From positions 90,416,327-90,480,326 of the forward strand of contig CM073891.1 in the NCBI GenBank assembly GCA_037176705.1: a DNA stretch of 64,000 bases. The letters are read 5' to 3'. A program made the position numbers and the translations under genes. The notes under the pieces are model-generated. The model made no database searches, was not told the origin of the DNA, and worked only from the letters and a program-made list of their open reading frames with translations. Numbering within the stretch: position 1 is the first letter of the stretch; each line of letters begins with the position of its first letter. This document shows positions 12,223 through 23,673 of the stretch, in pieces. Source of the stretch: Molossus alvarezi. Taxonomy: Eukaryota > Chordata > Mammalia > Chiroptera > Molossidae.

Positions 12223-12619
12223 TAAGTGAAGGGATAGATGGATATATGAATGTGTGAGCACGCCCCTCGCTGCATTTTTCAGTTGTGGGATTTAATTATC
12301 TGAACACAGAACTCATATCATCTCGCATTTGAATTGTATACCAATTCCCCCTCTTAGAGATTCACTTTTACAGGTTAAATGTTCTGAAAAATAAATCGTT
12401 TAACCTTGTTGAAGGTTACAGAAACAAATTTATTCAAATAGGAAAGGGAACTAACTTCTTCATATTCCCTAAATCTTGTTTTAGGAAGTACTGGAGTAGA
12501 GTCTCCAAGCTGACATATCACTCATGAAGAGTCATATGTGATATACAGCAGTTATCAGCAATGGTCATGTTTATTTTCTTCATAGAATTTCCTCCAATTT
12601 ATTTTGTTATTTGCATTCA

Positions 12620-12725
12620 CTCCACTAATTTAAATGTAAATGCCTCCAGGATAGGGACCTGGGAGGTCCTTGGTGCCTAGAGCAATACCTGGCATGGCAC
12701 ATGCTCAATCAGTGTGGTGCTTGTC
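12620..12725 (+). repeat. L2 LINE 3' fragment
   Basis: CCAGGATAGGGACCT then ATACCTGGCATGGCACATGC and TCAATCAG, the diverged L2 3' end. Confidence 0.6.
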
Positions 12726-13783
12726 AAATATGGTATTGGTAAGAATCCCATATTCATCTGCTTCTGGGGGTCCTACCATTCTTGACTCTGTAAGATGCTC
12801 TAGAGCCAGTGATTGGGTTCACTATCGTATCCCACCCAGAGCCCCCTTGAAAGTGTTCACTTGCATGGAGACTGGATGGTCCGGAGCAGCAGGATTGGAT
12901 AATTAATTACCCGAACATACCGAGCTGCATAAAAACATCTTAACAGAACCTCAAAACTCAACTTGCTTTTAATACTTTTGATATTACAGCACACATGAAG
13001 GAAATGTGAAAATTTGCCTTATTTGTATGGTAATTACATAATAGATCCAAATCAAACCATAGCTAAGCCAAATATTTAATAGGAATACCATTCTGGAAAA
13101 TCCAGAGTATTTTGTCCTACTACTGACATCATTTACTAGAGGCAAATCTAAGTCCAGCAAAAACAGAAACTAGAAAAAAAAATCACATTTTTCTAGTTTT
13201 CTGAAAGAAGGACTAAGCTTACTTTTTATATTGAAATTGCTTTAACATACACAAATTGTGGGTCAAATTTGAAATGTAAAAAATAATGATCTGAATGTAA
13301 GAGGGACAAGAGCAAGATCTTTTAATGGTAGGAAAATTGGATCCACATTTAAAAATTTTAATTTTAGTGTGGTAAGTTTTCTTTATCGAATTCATATAAT
13401 TTTTATATAACAGTTCATGTTAAAATGCTCTTTTTCAAAATTAAATATTTATGGAATGTCATGCATGAGCAACTTCAAAAAATTGAAATGTAACAGGTAT
13501 ACATAAAAAGATCAATTATTTTCAGAAAAAAATAATACTGAATTTTAAATAACTCAAAATTTTCTTTGGTTGCTAATATATTGTTCTATCATGCAGTCTT
13601 GATTATAGTTATGTTTGATTTATATAAAATAAGTTGTTAAAAATAGTTAAAGTCTCCTTGCCTTAGCACTATTAATTTGGGATATATAACAGGTGAGAAT
13701 TATAAAAGACTAGATGAAAAAGTCTCTCAAAGTACCTTGATGATCCATTAATGTAAAACTATTTTCTCTTTTTAAAACTCATA

Positions 13784-13788
<5 letters not shown>
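12726..13788. other. no gene recognised
   Basis: AT-rich non-coding DNA without a repeat I can name. Confidence 0.5.

Positions 13789-13818
<30 letters not shown>
13789..13818. repeat. (TG)n microsatellite
   Basis: About 30 bp of uninterrupted TG. Confidence 0.97.
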
Positions 13819-13819
<1 letters not shown>

Positions 13820-14104
13820 CTCCTCCACAGCCTTTTCATGTCTTATCTGTCTTACCAAATTCTGGCCTCTTTTCTACTTGTTTGTTCAGTATACGATGGC
13901 AAGCCTCTTAAGGACTAGAATTCACATCCCACCTGTCTTGGCATGCACTCCCTGAAGTGGTCTAGCACCACGTTCTGCATGTTCTAACACGTCTGCGTGT
14001 ATAGAATGGTTCACCAAATGGGATAGTTAATCAAGTGTCCATTTTATGACCCAAAAGCATGATACTATCAGTAAGTCCTGTATCTGTATAGTGGTTATTT
14101 TTTT

Positions 14105-14275
14105 CAAAGAACTTTCATACTTATGCTTATTTTATTCTCATAACAATGTGGAATAGAAAGAGCAGCATTATTACACAGGTGGAAACTGAGGCACCGATAT
14201 GTAAATTATTTGCTGTAATTCACAAAAACATGGACAGATCCTAGACTAAAACACAGATTCTCTGCTTTCTTTTAA
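14105..14275 (-). repeat. MIR SINE fragment
   Basis: ACAGGTGGAAACTGAGGCAC is the reversed MIR core; flanked by TTATTCTCATAACAATGTGG. Confidence 0.75.
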
Positions 14276-14439
14276 TCTAAAGTCCTTTCTCTTAGAGGTA
14301 CTTGAAATATCTCTCACAGTAGTGAAAATTGAGAACTTTATTCTAAAAAAAAAAAAAAAAACGGAAAAGAAAGATTAACCTTTCTTAAAATTCACTGACT
14401 CAAGTTTTTACTGAGTTCACCTGTAGTTAAATTAAACAG

Positions 14440-14820
14440 ACCCATTTGAAGCAGTTTAGCAAAATATTTAGCCGGTATTTGATGTGTGCTTTCTGCATGG
14501 CGAGCGCTTCATCAGACACCAGTGGTAAGGTGGTCGATGGAACTGCCCATCCAGAACACTCGAGCGTTATGCTCTCCACTGGTTTAGTGTGCTGTCCACG
14601 GTATTCCCTTACTAAAAACTGCCCTCTGTCACTGCCTTTGTGCTGTGCAGGGAAACAAACAGCCGGGGTGCGGTCAGCAATGCAGATCTTCCAGGGGCCT
14701 GTGACATCAGGGATCTGATGGAATGCAGCACTAATGCATTTGACTCGCAGTTTCAGTTGTTTGATTTTCAGTCTTAAGAGAAACACTGGAAAGCACAGAA
14801 AAAGCAAATAATGCTCAAAG
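14440..14820. other. repeat-poor segment with overlapping open frames, unassigned
   Basis: A moderately GC-rich island in AT-rich surroundings, with opposed open frames of 90 residues (+, 14446-14718) and 126 residues (-, 14427-14807). Neither shows a known domain, a signal peptide or splice support. It may be a conserved non-coding element or chance. Confidence 0.3.
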
Positions 14821-14910
14821 TACTGGGAAGCATACTAGAAATAAAGGCTTTCTTTTCTTTACTCACGTTTTCTACTCTGTTTATACACAACTGAAATAAA
14901 ATGTGCACTT

Positions 14911-15118
14911 TTTTTCTTTTTGTTAATCTGCACCTGAGGATATTTTTTCCATTGATTTAAAAGGAGAGAGAAACATCGATGTGAGACACACATCAATTGG
15001 TTTTCCTCCACACACACCCCATCTGCCCAGCACACTGGGTTGGGGCTGTGTCCTTGACCAGGAATCGAACCAGCAACACTTTGGTGCAAGGACTGATGCT
15101 CTAACCACTGACCAGGGC
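14911..15118 (-). mobile_element. Ves SINE
   Basis: Minus-strand copy from TTAATCTGCACCTGAGGATA to CTAACCACTGACCAGGGC, lacking part of the head. Duplication AAATGTGCA at 14898-14906 and 15119-15127. Confidence 0.9.
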
Positions 15119-15349
15119 AAATGTGCAATTTTTATCACAATCTCCAGTGCTAATATAATGAACAAGTGCAGAAAGGGAGGGAGGAGGATAAAAATCTGAA
15201 ATCTATCAAAGATGAAGCCAAGTGACATGTATGTAGGTATTGCTTACTAAACAACAAATTATAGGACAACATAAAGTAGGATTCTCCAAGGTGTTAGAAC
15301 AATACCATTTTGCCCAGAAGGCAAAGATAAGGCTTTGATAAAGGATGGG

Positions 15350-15617
15350 CTGGCTCTGACCAGTGTGTCTCAGTGGTTAGAGTATCTGCCCTGCACACAA
15401 AAGGGTCAGGGATTCGATTGCCGGTCAAGGGCACATACCTGGGTTGCAGATTTCATCCTTTACCTGGGGGGAGGGGAGAGGGCGTGCAGGAGGCAACCGA
15501 TTGATGTCTCTCCTTCCCTTTTTTCTTTCCACTTTCTCTAAAAATCAATGGAAAAAAATATCCTCTGGTGAGGATTAACAAATAAAATAATAATAATATT
15601 AAATTTAAATTAAAATA
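15350..15617 (+). mobile_element. Ves SINE
   Basis: Plus-strand copy beginning TGGCTCTGACCAGTGTGTC, B box GGGATTCGATTGCC, ending CCTCTGGTGAGGATTAACAA and an AT-rich tail. Confidence 0.9.
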
Positions 15618-15619
15618 AG

Positions 15620-16364
15620 AATGAGCCAGATCAGAGAGGAATATGATAAACACTTTGTGTGAGGCTGGATGTGATTGTATAGCTAACCACAGCTGGAGCT
15701 GTATTTTTAATTCACAAAGCCCTGCATGCGCATACATATTTTCAGGAACACAGAGTACCTGTGGCCAAGTGAGGTCTGTAGTAGCAGCAGGTGCCTTAAA
15801 ACAGGCAGGCCAGGATGCCTCATCGCTCTCTGGAAGTTGAGGTGCAATGCTACCCAAATAGCTTGTTCCCAAAATAAAAATGGGTGGTTCCAGGGGACAG
15901 TGCCTCTAATACTGTGCTCCAACCATTTCAACCTAAGACTCCTCGTATCAGTTGCTATAATTATCACCTTAAACTGGACATGCATTTCTTGCTATATATA
16001 GATAGAAGTGACATGTATTTGAATGTCGGTGTCATTATATGTACCTTCCTCAGAACAACAGTCATATTCAACAGTCCTTTACTGCTCAGTCCACCCCTCT
16101 GTAAAACTCACCCTCAGCAAAGGGTACTGAACAAACCAGAGACACAGTGTTCAAAAATCAGATATACTTTGTTTCCATTTTGAGAAAACCAGCAATAAAA
16201 ACAACTCCCCAAATAGGCAAATGTGGAAGTGATTATTAGCATTGTGAACAGATATTCTTTTAACTATTTGAATTACTCAAAGCATTGTGTGTGTATAGAT
16301 GATTAACTACTTGAGGAATAGACTTTATCAAAATGGTGGGTGCTGTGGTCATTGTATTACTGTA
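15620..16364. other. no gene recognised
   Basis: Unassigned, comparatively complex sequence. Several overlapping open frames on both strands between 15453 and 16183 have no family signature. Confidence 0.45.
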
Positions 16365-16530
16365 ATTTTCACTATTATGGTTATTATCATTGTTACTATC
16401 ACTCCCATATTACAGATGAATAAACTGAGACTCAGAAAATTTAAATAACAAATTTAAGGTGACAGAGTTAGTAGGTGGTAAGACAAAGATTGTTCAAAGG
16501 TCTGTGTCATCAGTAACACTTTCATTTATT
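16365..16530 (-). repeat. MIR SINE fragment
   Basis: TTACAGATGAATAAACTGAG and the following TTTAAGGTGACAGAGTTAG are the reversed MIR core. Confidence 0.75.
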
Positions 16531-17390
16531 TACCACACAGCCTTTCTCTTTTTGTCTTATTATTTTAAGCATTATTTTAAATGTTTTATGATATAAGGAT
16601 ATGTATAATAACTATTCTATAAATGGATAAAATAGGCATTAATTGATTGGTATAAGAGCAGAAATGTGCCTGAAATGTGCCAAACCACACTTTAAAACAT
16701 TGGGTATAGATTTTCCCATAAATTGCATTATACTCTAAACCTTCATATGAATTTTTAATATTGTAAGTTTTTAAAAGTACTGTAAGAAATTAAAGATGTT
16801 TACAATGCTGATTGCTTTTATAAGAACTCTTTATTGGAAAATCTCAAATTAGATGAATAATTATAAACTTCAACCTTGACTTTTTAAAGTCACGGTCAAT
16901 AGTGGCATAAATACAAAATATTTCTTGAGATTTACTCCAAGAAATACAACCTCTTTTATCACAAGAAAGAATTAGGTTCTCTGATTAAGTTTTTCCAAAT
17001 TTTGAAATAAAACGTAAATTCACTATAATTCATGTGTTTATTCATTAATACCAAGTAAAAAGAATGGGTCGGAGAGATAAGAAGAAAAACAAAAGCCTAC
17101 AATGCTCCTCCAAGCCTAGAGAGTGGAGAGTTTCAGGAAAAAGGGAGGGATCAATGGCAGCAAATCCAACACAGGGCCCGAAAAATAAGGAAAAAGAAGT
17201 GTTGGTCAACCTTAGACACTAGGAGGCCACAGAGACCCTGAAGAAGAATTGTTTTAGTGGAGTGGTGGGGACAGAAGCCAGATGGCCTTGTGAATGCTGA
17301 CAGTGGCCTGAGTTAATCCAAGTATTATCATGCCAAAACAAGTTTAAGGCAGATTATTTTCATTAGAAAATCAGTTAAGACACTGAAGTT

Positions 17391-17392
<2 letters not shown>
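16531..17392. other. no gene recognised
   Basis: AT-rich non-coding DNA. Confidence 0.5.

Positions 17393-17428
<36 letters not shown>
17393..17428. repeat. (TG)n microsatellite
   Basis: About 36 bp of uninterrupted TG. Confidence 0.97.
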
Positions 17429-17431
<3 letters not shown>

Positions 17432-19699
17432 TTTAATAGAAAACAAACAGCTCTCCCCAATTTAAATGCTGATTTTCTGCTTGCTTCACCTCTGCTGCTC
17501 ACTTTTTATAGATATACATGATCCATGACTTAGCCTAAAGATTTTGATCAGATTAGAGGTCACTGACTGTCATATCCCTGCCTATATATCACAGTGGCAA
17601 CTATTAAATGCAAATCAAAGGAAAAACAGTACATTTGTATGACAATAAGATTGTATTTGATGCTATTTGACATGAGTCTAAAAGATAAAGAATGAGAAAT
17701 AGTGTGTGTTAAAATCGATGAAGAGTGGATTTTGGTCTGCAGGTGCCCAGACTCACAAATTTCATGTCTCCTGAACAACTGATTTAAAAATGCGGTTTAA
17801 TTCCACCTAAGTGGTCTTGTGTTGTTTCTTCAGCAGGATCGCTCATTGCTGCTGGGTTGGCAGATTGTTTTCATGAGAGCTCTCTGAACCAATCAGGACA
17901 CAGATAATCTTATTATACCTTTGTGGGTTTGTGTTTCTTTTGATGAGAGTCTAGAGAAGTCATGGGTAATACTTTACTGTGTGCCAGGAACCACTTATGT
18001 TTCGGTTGTACAAGGTCAGATCCTAATTTAACCACCAACTGGGTACTTAATTTTAGATACTCAGAGGAACACATTGGCTCCAAGGCATTTCCTCTGGTTT
18101 AGGAAGGCAAGGCCCTGGATGAGAATGGCAAGACGATCATTCCAAAAGGTGAGATTATGAAATATTTGATCTGTACCTCACCAAATAGCTTATTAAGTAG
18201 CTTAGTATTAAGAATATTTTAAACAAACGGAAACACATATTATGGTAACTTCTCATTACTTTCTTTCCAACTGACCACCCATGGGTTTGCCTGTCTAGGG
18301 CCTTTTTAATTATAGAATAAATCCAGGGTTGTTTTGTTTGTTTATATAATATTACCTCAATTACATAGTTACTAATCACAATAAATAATAATACCATTAC
18401 AAAAACAGATCAAGAATAAATATGTTTATAGGAAGTGTCAATACATATACTATGGAATCCCAGAAGCTAGCCCTGGTTTCTGAAAAAAAAAGGGTAAATG
18501 ATTTTTGTCAATGATTGAAATAAATCTATATCAAGGCCTTTTCATCACTTATAACAAAAGAATGCTTTTTATTCAGATCAAAAATTCCTTTAAATTATTT
18601 TAAATCAGAAGAAGAAAAGGAACTTAATAGAATTGAAAATTTGCTTTTGCAAATTAAATAATAGAATCCTGAGGTTTAAAGTCCTTCGAATTTATCTGAT
18701 ACTGTCACCCATCTGGTTCTTAAATGAACAGATAACTTCTAAGAAAGCTTCTATATCTAAAATTGTGACAGGTAGCTCTCACAGACACCAGAAAGTCAAA
18801 GGGAGTGGGCTGTCCCCAACCTCTATCCTTGTCTTCTCATATAAATGAATTTAAATGACAGACTCTAGGTAGTATTTGCATTGTGTTTAGTGAATTCATT
18901 AAAACATTAATGCACGCACATTTAGTAAAGAGGCAAGGCAAGCAACTCTATACATCTGGTTTATGAAGCACAGATGGGCTCTCAGCTAATCTGAAGAGTG
19001 AGTTGGGTGGGGGTTTCTGCCTTATATACCCTTCTGTCTATAAATTGTTGTGTTTTTTTTAATTCCTCTGCTAGACATCCTGGTACAGATTAACTCTAAG
19101 TCTCCCATTTTCTTTGTTATGGCTTTCCCACAATTTATGGAAAGTACTTGGCAATTAGATCCCAAGTACTGGCTTTCTGTTTACATTCTTCTTTCCCCAC
19201 CTCCCTGCTGTAACAATTTGAGGAAGATTTTCATGAAGTAGTTTCCAATTCCTCCTCTTCACCTCCTCCTTCCAATATTCCTTCTTCTCCTGCATTCTTC
19301 TGTGAGGAGAGGTTTTAACCCTTTGTTCTCAAGATAAGATCCTGCTAAAAGCAACTTGCAAAGCTTTTTGGCTTTGTTTAATTTCCCTGCCTCGGTTTCC
19401 CTATTTCACTTGGCCCAGAATTTTCCCAGCTTTTCATCGTCCTAAAACAAAATAAAATGATTTCTATGAAATAGCAGTGATATGGACAAGAAAATTCTAA
19501 CACTGGTTTTTTGCTGAGCACATTATTGTCATAAAATATAATTTTAGACTTCCGTTTTTATGGGAAGAGTGTTTGATAGGTTTGCTGGTTATTTGCTTAA
19601 ATCCTTTTAGAAAACTTTTTCTGAGGTTTATGGATATTAGGATTACAAAATGCGACCATTTTTTCATTAATCCCACGAGAGTAGCTGAGTCATCAGAGT
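17429..19699. other. no gene recognised
   Basis: AT-rich non-coding DNA. Open frames under 85 codons have no signature. Confidence 0.5.
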
Positions 19700-19905
19700 A
19701 TACTGTAGCAGTAAAACCTGTGTGGCTCTAATGTCAAATGACTGAGTGACAAATCACCTAACCACTCTGTGCTTCACTCAGTTTTCTCATCTGTAAAATG
19801 GGGGGAAAGTGTGCTGTAGAAATTAAATAACATAATCTATTTAATGTACTCAGAATAATGCATGTCACAGGTAAGCACTCAATAGATGTTACTTATAATA
19901 ATCAT
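19700..19905 (+). repeat. MIR SINE, fairly complete
   Basis: Contains CAGTTTTCTCATCTGTAAAA followed by TAAATAACATAATCTATTTA and the 3' part CAGGTAAGCACTCAATAGAT. Confidence 0.85.
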
Positions 19906-20019
19906 TAAATTTAATAATACAAATATTTCTTGAGGACCTGCTATGAGCTTGACTCTGCAAAACTTTGGAAGGGAGAGGAGGGGAGAGATTAATGTTGTTT
20001 CTGGGTAAACTCTAGAATG

Positions 20020-20130
20020 CATTATTTAAAGGCAGCAAACTCCCTGAGGGCATGGTTCCTGTTGTCTTGTGTAGATCACTGTGACTAGAACACAGCAGAT
20101 ATTGAAAACCTGGTTTTGAATGACCACATA
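20020..20130 (+). repeat. L2 LINE 3' fragment
   Basis: CTCCCTGAGGGCATGGTTCC and ACTAGAACACAGCAGATATT keep the L2 3' end order. Confidence 0.6.
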
Positions 20131-21660
20131 GGATGCTCTGAAAATCCTTAGGAAAAAAATATAATCACTGAGAACTGGTGGGTCAACTCTTCTCTTTTGT
20201 ATTTTTGGTTGAGAGAAGGGGAATGTAGACATTATGCACCTTATTTCTACAAGGCATTTGGCAGTATCTCTTGATGATGGTCTTGTTATTGAAAAAGAGA
20301 CATTAATACTAGGTGTTGGTGTCTTTGGGAGGATTTGCAGCTGCATAAACATATTTTCTTGAAAGTTGCTAAACAGTAGATCGATATCAACCTGTAGGTC
20401 TCTGTCCTGAGCCAATTTCTGTTCAACATTTATTATTACTAATGGAGCAGATAGACATAAAGAAAACATGCAAATATATCTGCAAATAGAACAATAGTTG
20501 GAGGGATAGAAAATGCATTAGATCTTAGAAGACTGCAATAAAGGTCAAATCTAAATAAATAAATAAAATGTACTAGAATTAAATAAATAGCCCTGCACAG
20601 AATTGCACAGCTATAATGTGGGGAAAATATGACTTGTAGAATTTGGGGCAACAGGGAACTGAATCAAGTGTGTAACATGATAGTCCCCCAATTCATCTGA
20701 GCTTGGGCTACATTAACGGATCTATAGTGTCTGGGGAAAAAGAGATCGTCACACCTGCTTAATGTTGTGTTTATTAGACTGCAGCTGCCATTAGAGCCCA
20801 TGGCCCGAGCCTCTTTTAGAAAGAAATGGATGTTAAAGAAGTGTGTTTACAGGAACGCAATCAAGATTGTGGAGGGAAGTGAACCCACATCATAGGAAGG
20901 ACAGATGTCCAATCTTCAGAGGAGAAGGCTCAGTGGAGATCTGACAGCCTTCCTGGGAGATATTTAAGGGGCTCTCGTGTGGCAGAGGAATATTTTCTCA
21001 GGGTGGCTCTGAGGAGCACTAGGATAATAGAACAATGATTTGAGGAGATGGACTCAACTTAAATGCTTTTCCTAATTGTTAAAGCTGGCCAAAGAGCCAA
21101 AGAGGAGGGGCAGTGTGGAGATACAGTAAGTTTCTTGTCACTTTGGTGCTCAAACTGAGACTGGAAAATTACTTGTTGGGCATGTTGTAAGTGGATTTAT
21201 ACATGGGGCTACCTAATGGTCTTCAACTCTGAAGTCTGGTGATTCTAGAGAAAGGAAGGAGAGGAAATGATGAGTGTGTCAGAGTGCCTGTTCAAGGGTG
21301 AGGAATAGAGCTAAAACTGCCAAACAATCTTTAAAATTCTGCTTTCCTATTCCAGAGGAGTTCAGTCACAGAATATCAACTGGAAATGTTTACTGACTAC
21401 TGGAAACATGTCAGACACAGCTAATGAGGCAGCTACTCTAGGAGGGCAGGATCTGAACGAATGTTCAGCTACCACACTCAACTGTCTCCAGCAGAAAGAA
21501 ATCAATGGCCTGTGAATGAATTCAAAATAAATATGAAGAAATGCAAAGGCTCATTATTTTTTGAGTGAGTTTTACACAGGAAATGATTTGACTTGAGCAC
21601 CAGACAGGAACTTCTGCCATGTCAAACAAAATATACCATGCCCAGGAACAAATATTTCTA
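20131..21660. other. no gene recognised; part may be an unnamed old repeat
   Basis: The segment 20740-21120 has a repeat-like, non-AT-rich texture, but I could not assign a family. A 147-codon minus-strand frame at 20026-20469 carries no domain. Confidence 0.4.
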
Positions 21661-21667
21661 GAGAGAG

Positions 21668-21730
21668 TATATATATATATATATATGAATATATGTATCT
21701 ACATATACAAATACATATACATATACAATA
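21668..21730. repeat. AT/CATA-rich low-complexity tract
   Basis: (TA)n followed by TACATA-type units. Confidence 0.9.
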
Positions 21731-22289
21731 GTTTTTATTAAGGTCTAGACATATTGTTTTTACTGTTATTATAGCTAATGGATGTAGTAAAAACATCTTT
21801 ACTCACTCTACAGCTCAGTTGCATAAACCAAATTGAGCTATTTTATTGTCAATAATTGGCTTCACTTTCCTCTGGAGCTGCTACTCACTAATTAGTGGAA
21901 AATACTTTTGGTTTCATGCAGACAGACATAATAACTTAGATAATGAAGCCACGGCTTGGATGGCTCAGATAAATCTGTCTTTCTGATCGCTGCTTTTCCC
22001 CCATCCAAGAAACTCCATCAGGTTTCATCTGCTTGACTATAAATTTGGTCAATTTCCACTCTTCTAAGGGGCAATGTCACTAAGATCTCTGGCTCGCCCA
22101 GAAGTGACCTATCTCACCACCCTAAGGCTTAGCCTGTGAGCCAGATGCCAGGCCAGTTTCTGAAAGGCTTTGTGATCCCTGGCTCCACAAAGTCAACCTT
22201 AGTTCCTTCAAAGTGGCTGGTCATGTCTGATTAAATAAACATCATTCTCATGGACCTAACTTTATCCATGGCATTAAATATTCCTCAAG

Positions 22290-22530
22290 GATATGAATTT
22301 TAATAACAATATAGTTTTCCATTGTTTGGGTATACACTAATGTCTTTTACAAATTCCCTCTTGTTGGACATTTTATATTGTTTCTAATGTGTTATCAGTT
22401 TAAATATGGCTGAGATAAACATTTTCCATACAAGTCTTTTTCCATATCTCTGATTATTTTTATAAGATTCCTAAATTAATAATTACAGACAAAGAGTAGG
22501 GCTTTTAAAGATCATATTATTGTACTAGAT
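22290..22530 (-). repeat. old L1 ORF2 relic
   Basis: TTCCATTGTTTGGGTATACA, then TATTGTTTCTAATGTG and ATGGCTGAGATAAACATTTT, follow the reversed L1 ORF2 3' order. Confidence 0.65.
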
Positions 22531-23120
22531 ATTGATAAGGCACGTTTATTCATAATTTGCCTCTTCATGGGCCTGCTTGCTCTATTCTTTTCTATTCTAC
22601 ATTTACATCCCCCAAGAAATCCACATACTTAAGAACCTAAAGCTTCTTTCCATTCTATGTGTCCTTTTCAAAATCTAGCATGTGTCTTCCTACATCTTCG
22701 TCATAATTAAATTTTACTTGGAAATCAATAGTGGAGACTAAAAATGTCTAATTTAGTAATATGGAGCTAGATATAAGCAAAACTAGTGTGACAGTTTTTA
22801 TGACTAGCATATTTACTTAGAAATTAAGCCTCAGGTAATGCAGTCCCAAAATTGGTAGTGAACTTGGCAAAAACAAATGTATGACATAGAAAGAAAACAC
22901 AAGGTTAATCTATTCTTTTGCTAATGTTCACAGTAGTGTATATTTGATCATCCAATTATTCATTCAGCAAATGCTTAGTGAAGTGCTGTCACAGACTAGA
23001 TATCTTACTTGATGTCTGGAGACCAATATGTTCGTTTTACCTTTTAATATCTTTTCTAAAATGTTAAATTGTCTCAATTTGAGGCAATATAAAAGTAGTA
23101 TTTGTTTTCTGGACTAAGAA

Positions 23121-23195
23121 TGTGTGTGTATATGCATATGTGCACATGTGCATGCATGCATGTATGTGCATGTGTGTGTGTGTGTGTGTGTGTGT
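23121..23195. repeat. 75-bp alternating pyrimidine-purine tract
   Basis: TG, TA and CA steps follow each other with no break, including GCATGCATGCATG and a terminal (TG)n. It is a candidate Z-DNA former. Confidence 0.95.
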
Positions 23196-23290
23196 TAGCA
23201 GAACAAGTGGAGCTGTTAAAGATGTTTGAACTGGTCTAGTTCTCTCTGTTATCCATAGTATTTCTCTCTAATAGAAAAGGCAAATACCAT

Positions 23291-23657
23291 CAATCTGTTC
23301 TTTGTGTCTGTGAGTCTGTTTCAATTTTGTTTGTTGGTTTATTTTGTTCTTTAGACTAATGGATTGCCAGAGGGGAGGGAAGTTAGGATTCTGGGTGGAA
23401 AAGGCGAAGGGATTAAGAAGTACAAATTGATAGTTACAAAATAGTCATGTAGATTTAAAGTACAGTATAGGGAATATAATCAATAATATTTATTGCAATG
23501 ACTATGTACAGTCCAGGTGGGTACTAGAAATATCTGGAAGAGCACTTTGTAAAGTATGTAATTGTCTAACCACTATGCTGTACCTGAAACTAACACAAAA
23601 TAAAGTTGAATATAAACTGTAATTGAAAATTTTAAAAAATATTTCACCTGGAGAAAA
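23291..23657 (+). mobile_element. L1 3' end with inverted 5' part (twin priming)
   Basis: From about 23346 a plus-strand L1 3' UTR (GATTGCCAGAGGGGAGGGA, ATGCTGTACCTGAAACTAAC, then A-rich). 23291-23345 reads as reversed L1 3' sequence (CTTTGTGTCTGTGAGTCTG). The 16-bp duplication AAAAGGCAAATACCAT at 23275-23290 and 23658-23673 brackets both, so they arose in one event. Confidence 0.8.
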
Positions 23658-23673
23658 AAAAGGCAAATACCAT

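Noticed and set aside
20026..20469. 147-codon minus-strand open frame
   Set aside because: Part overlaps an L2 fragment, composition is non-coding-like, and no domain or splice support is visible.
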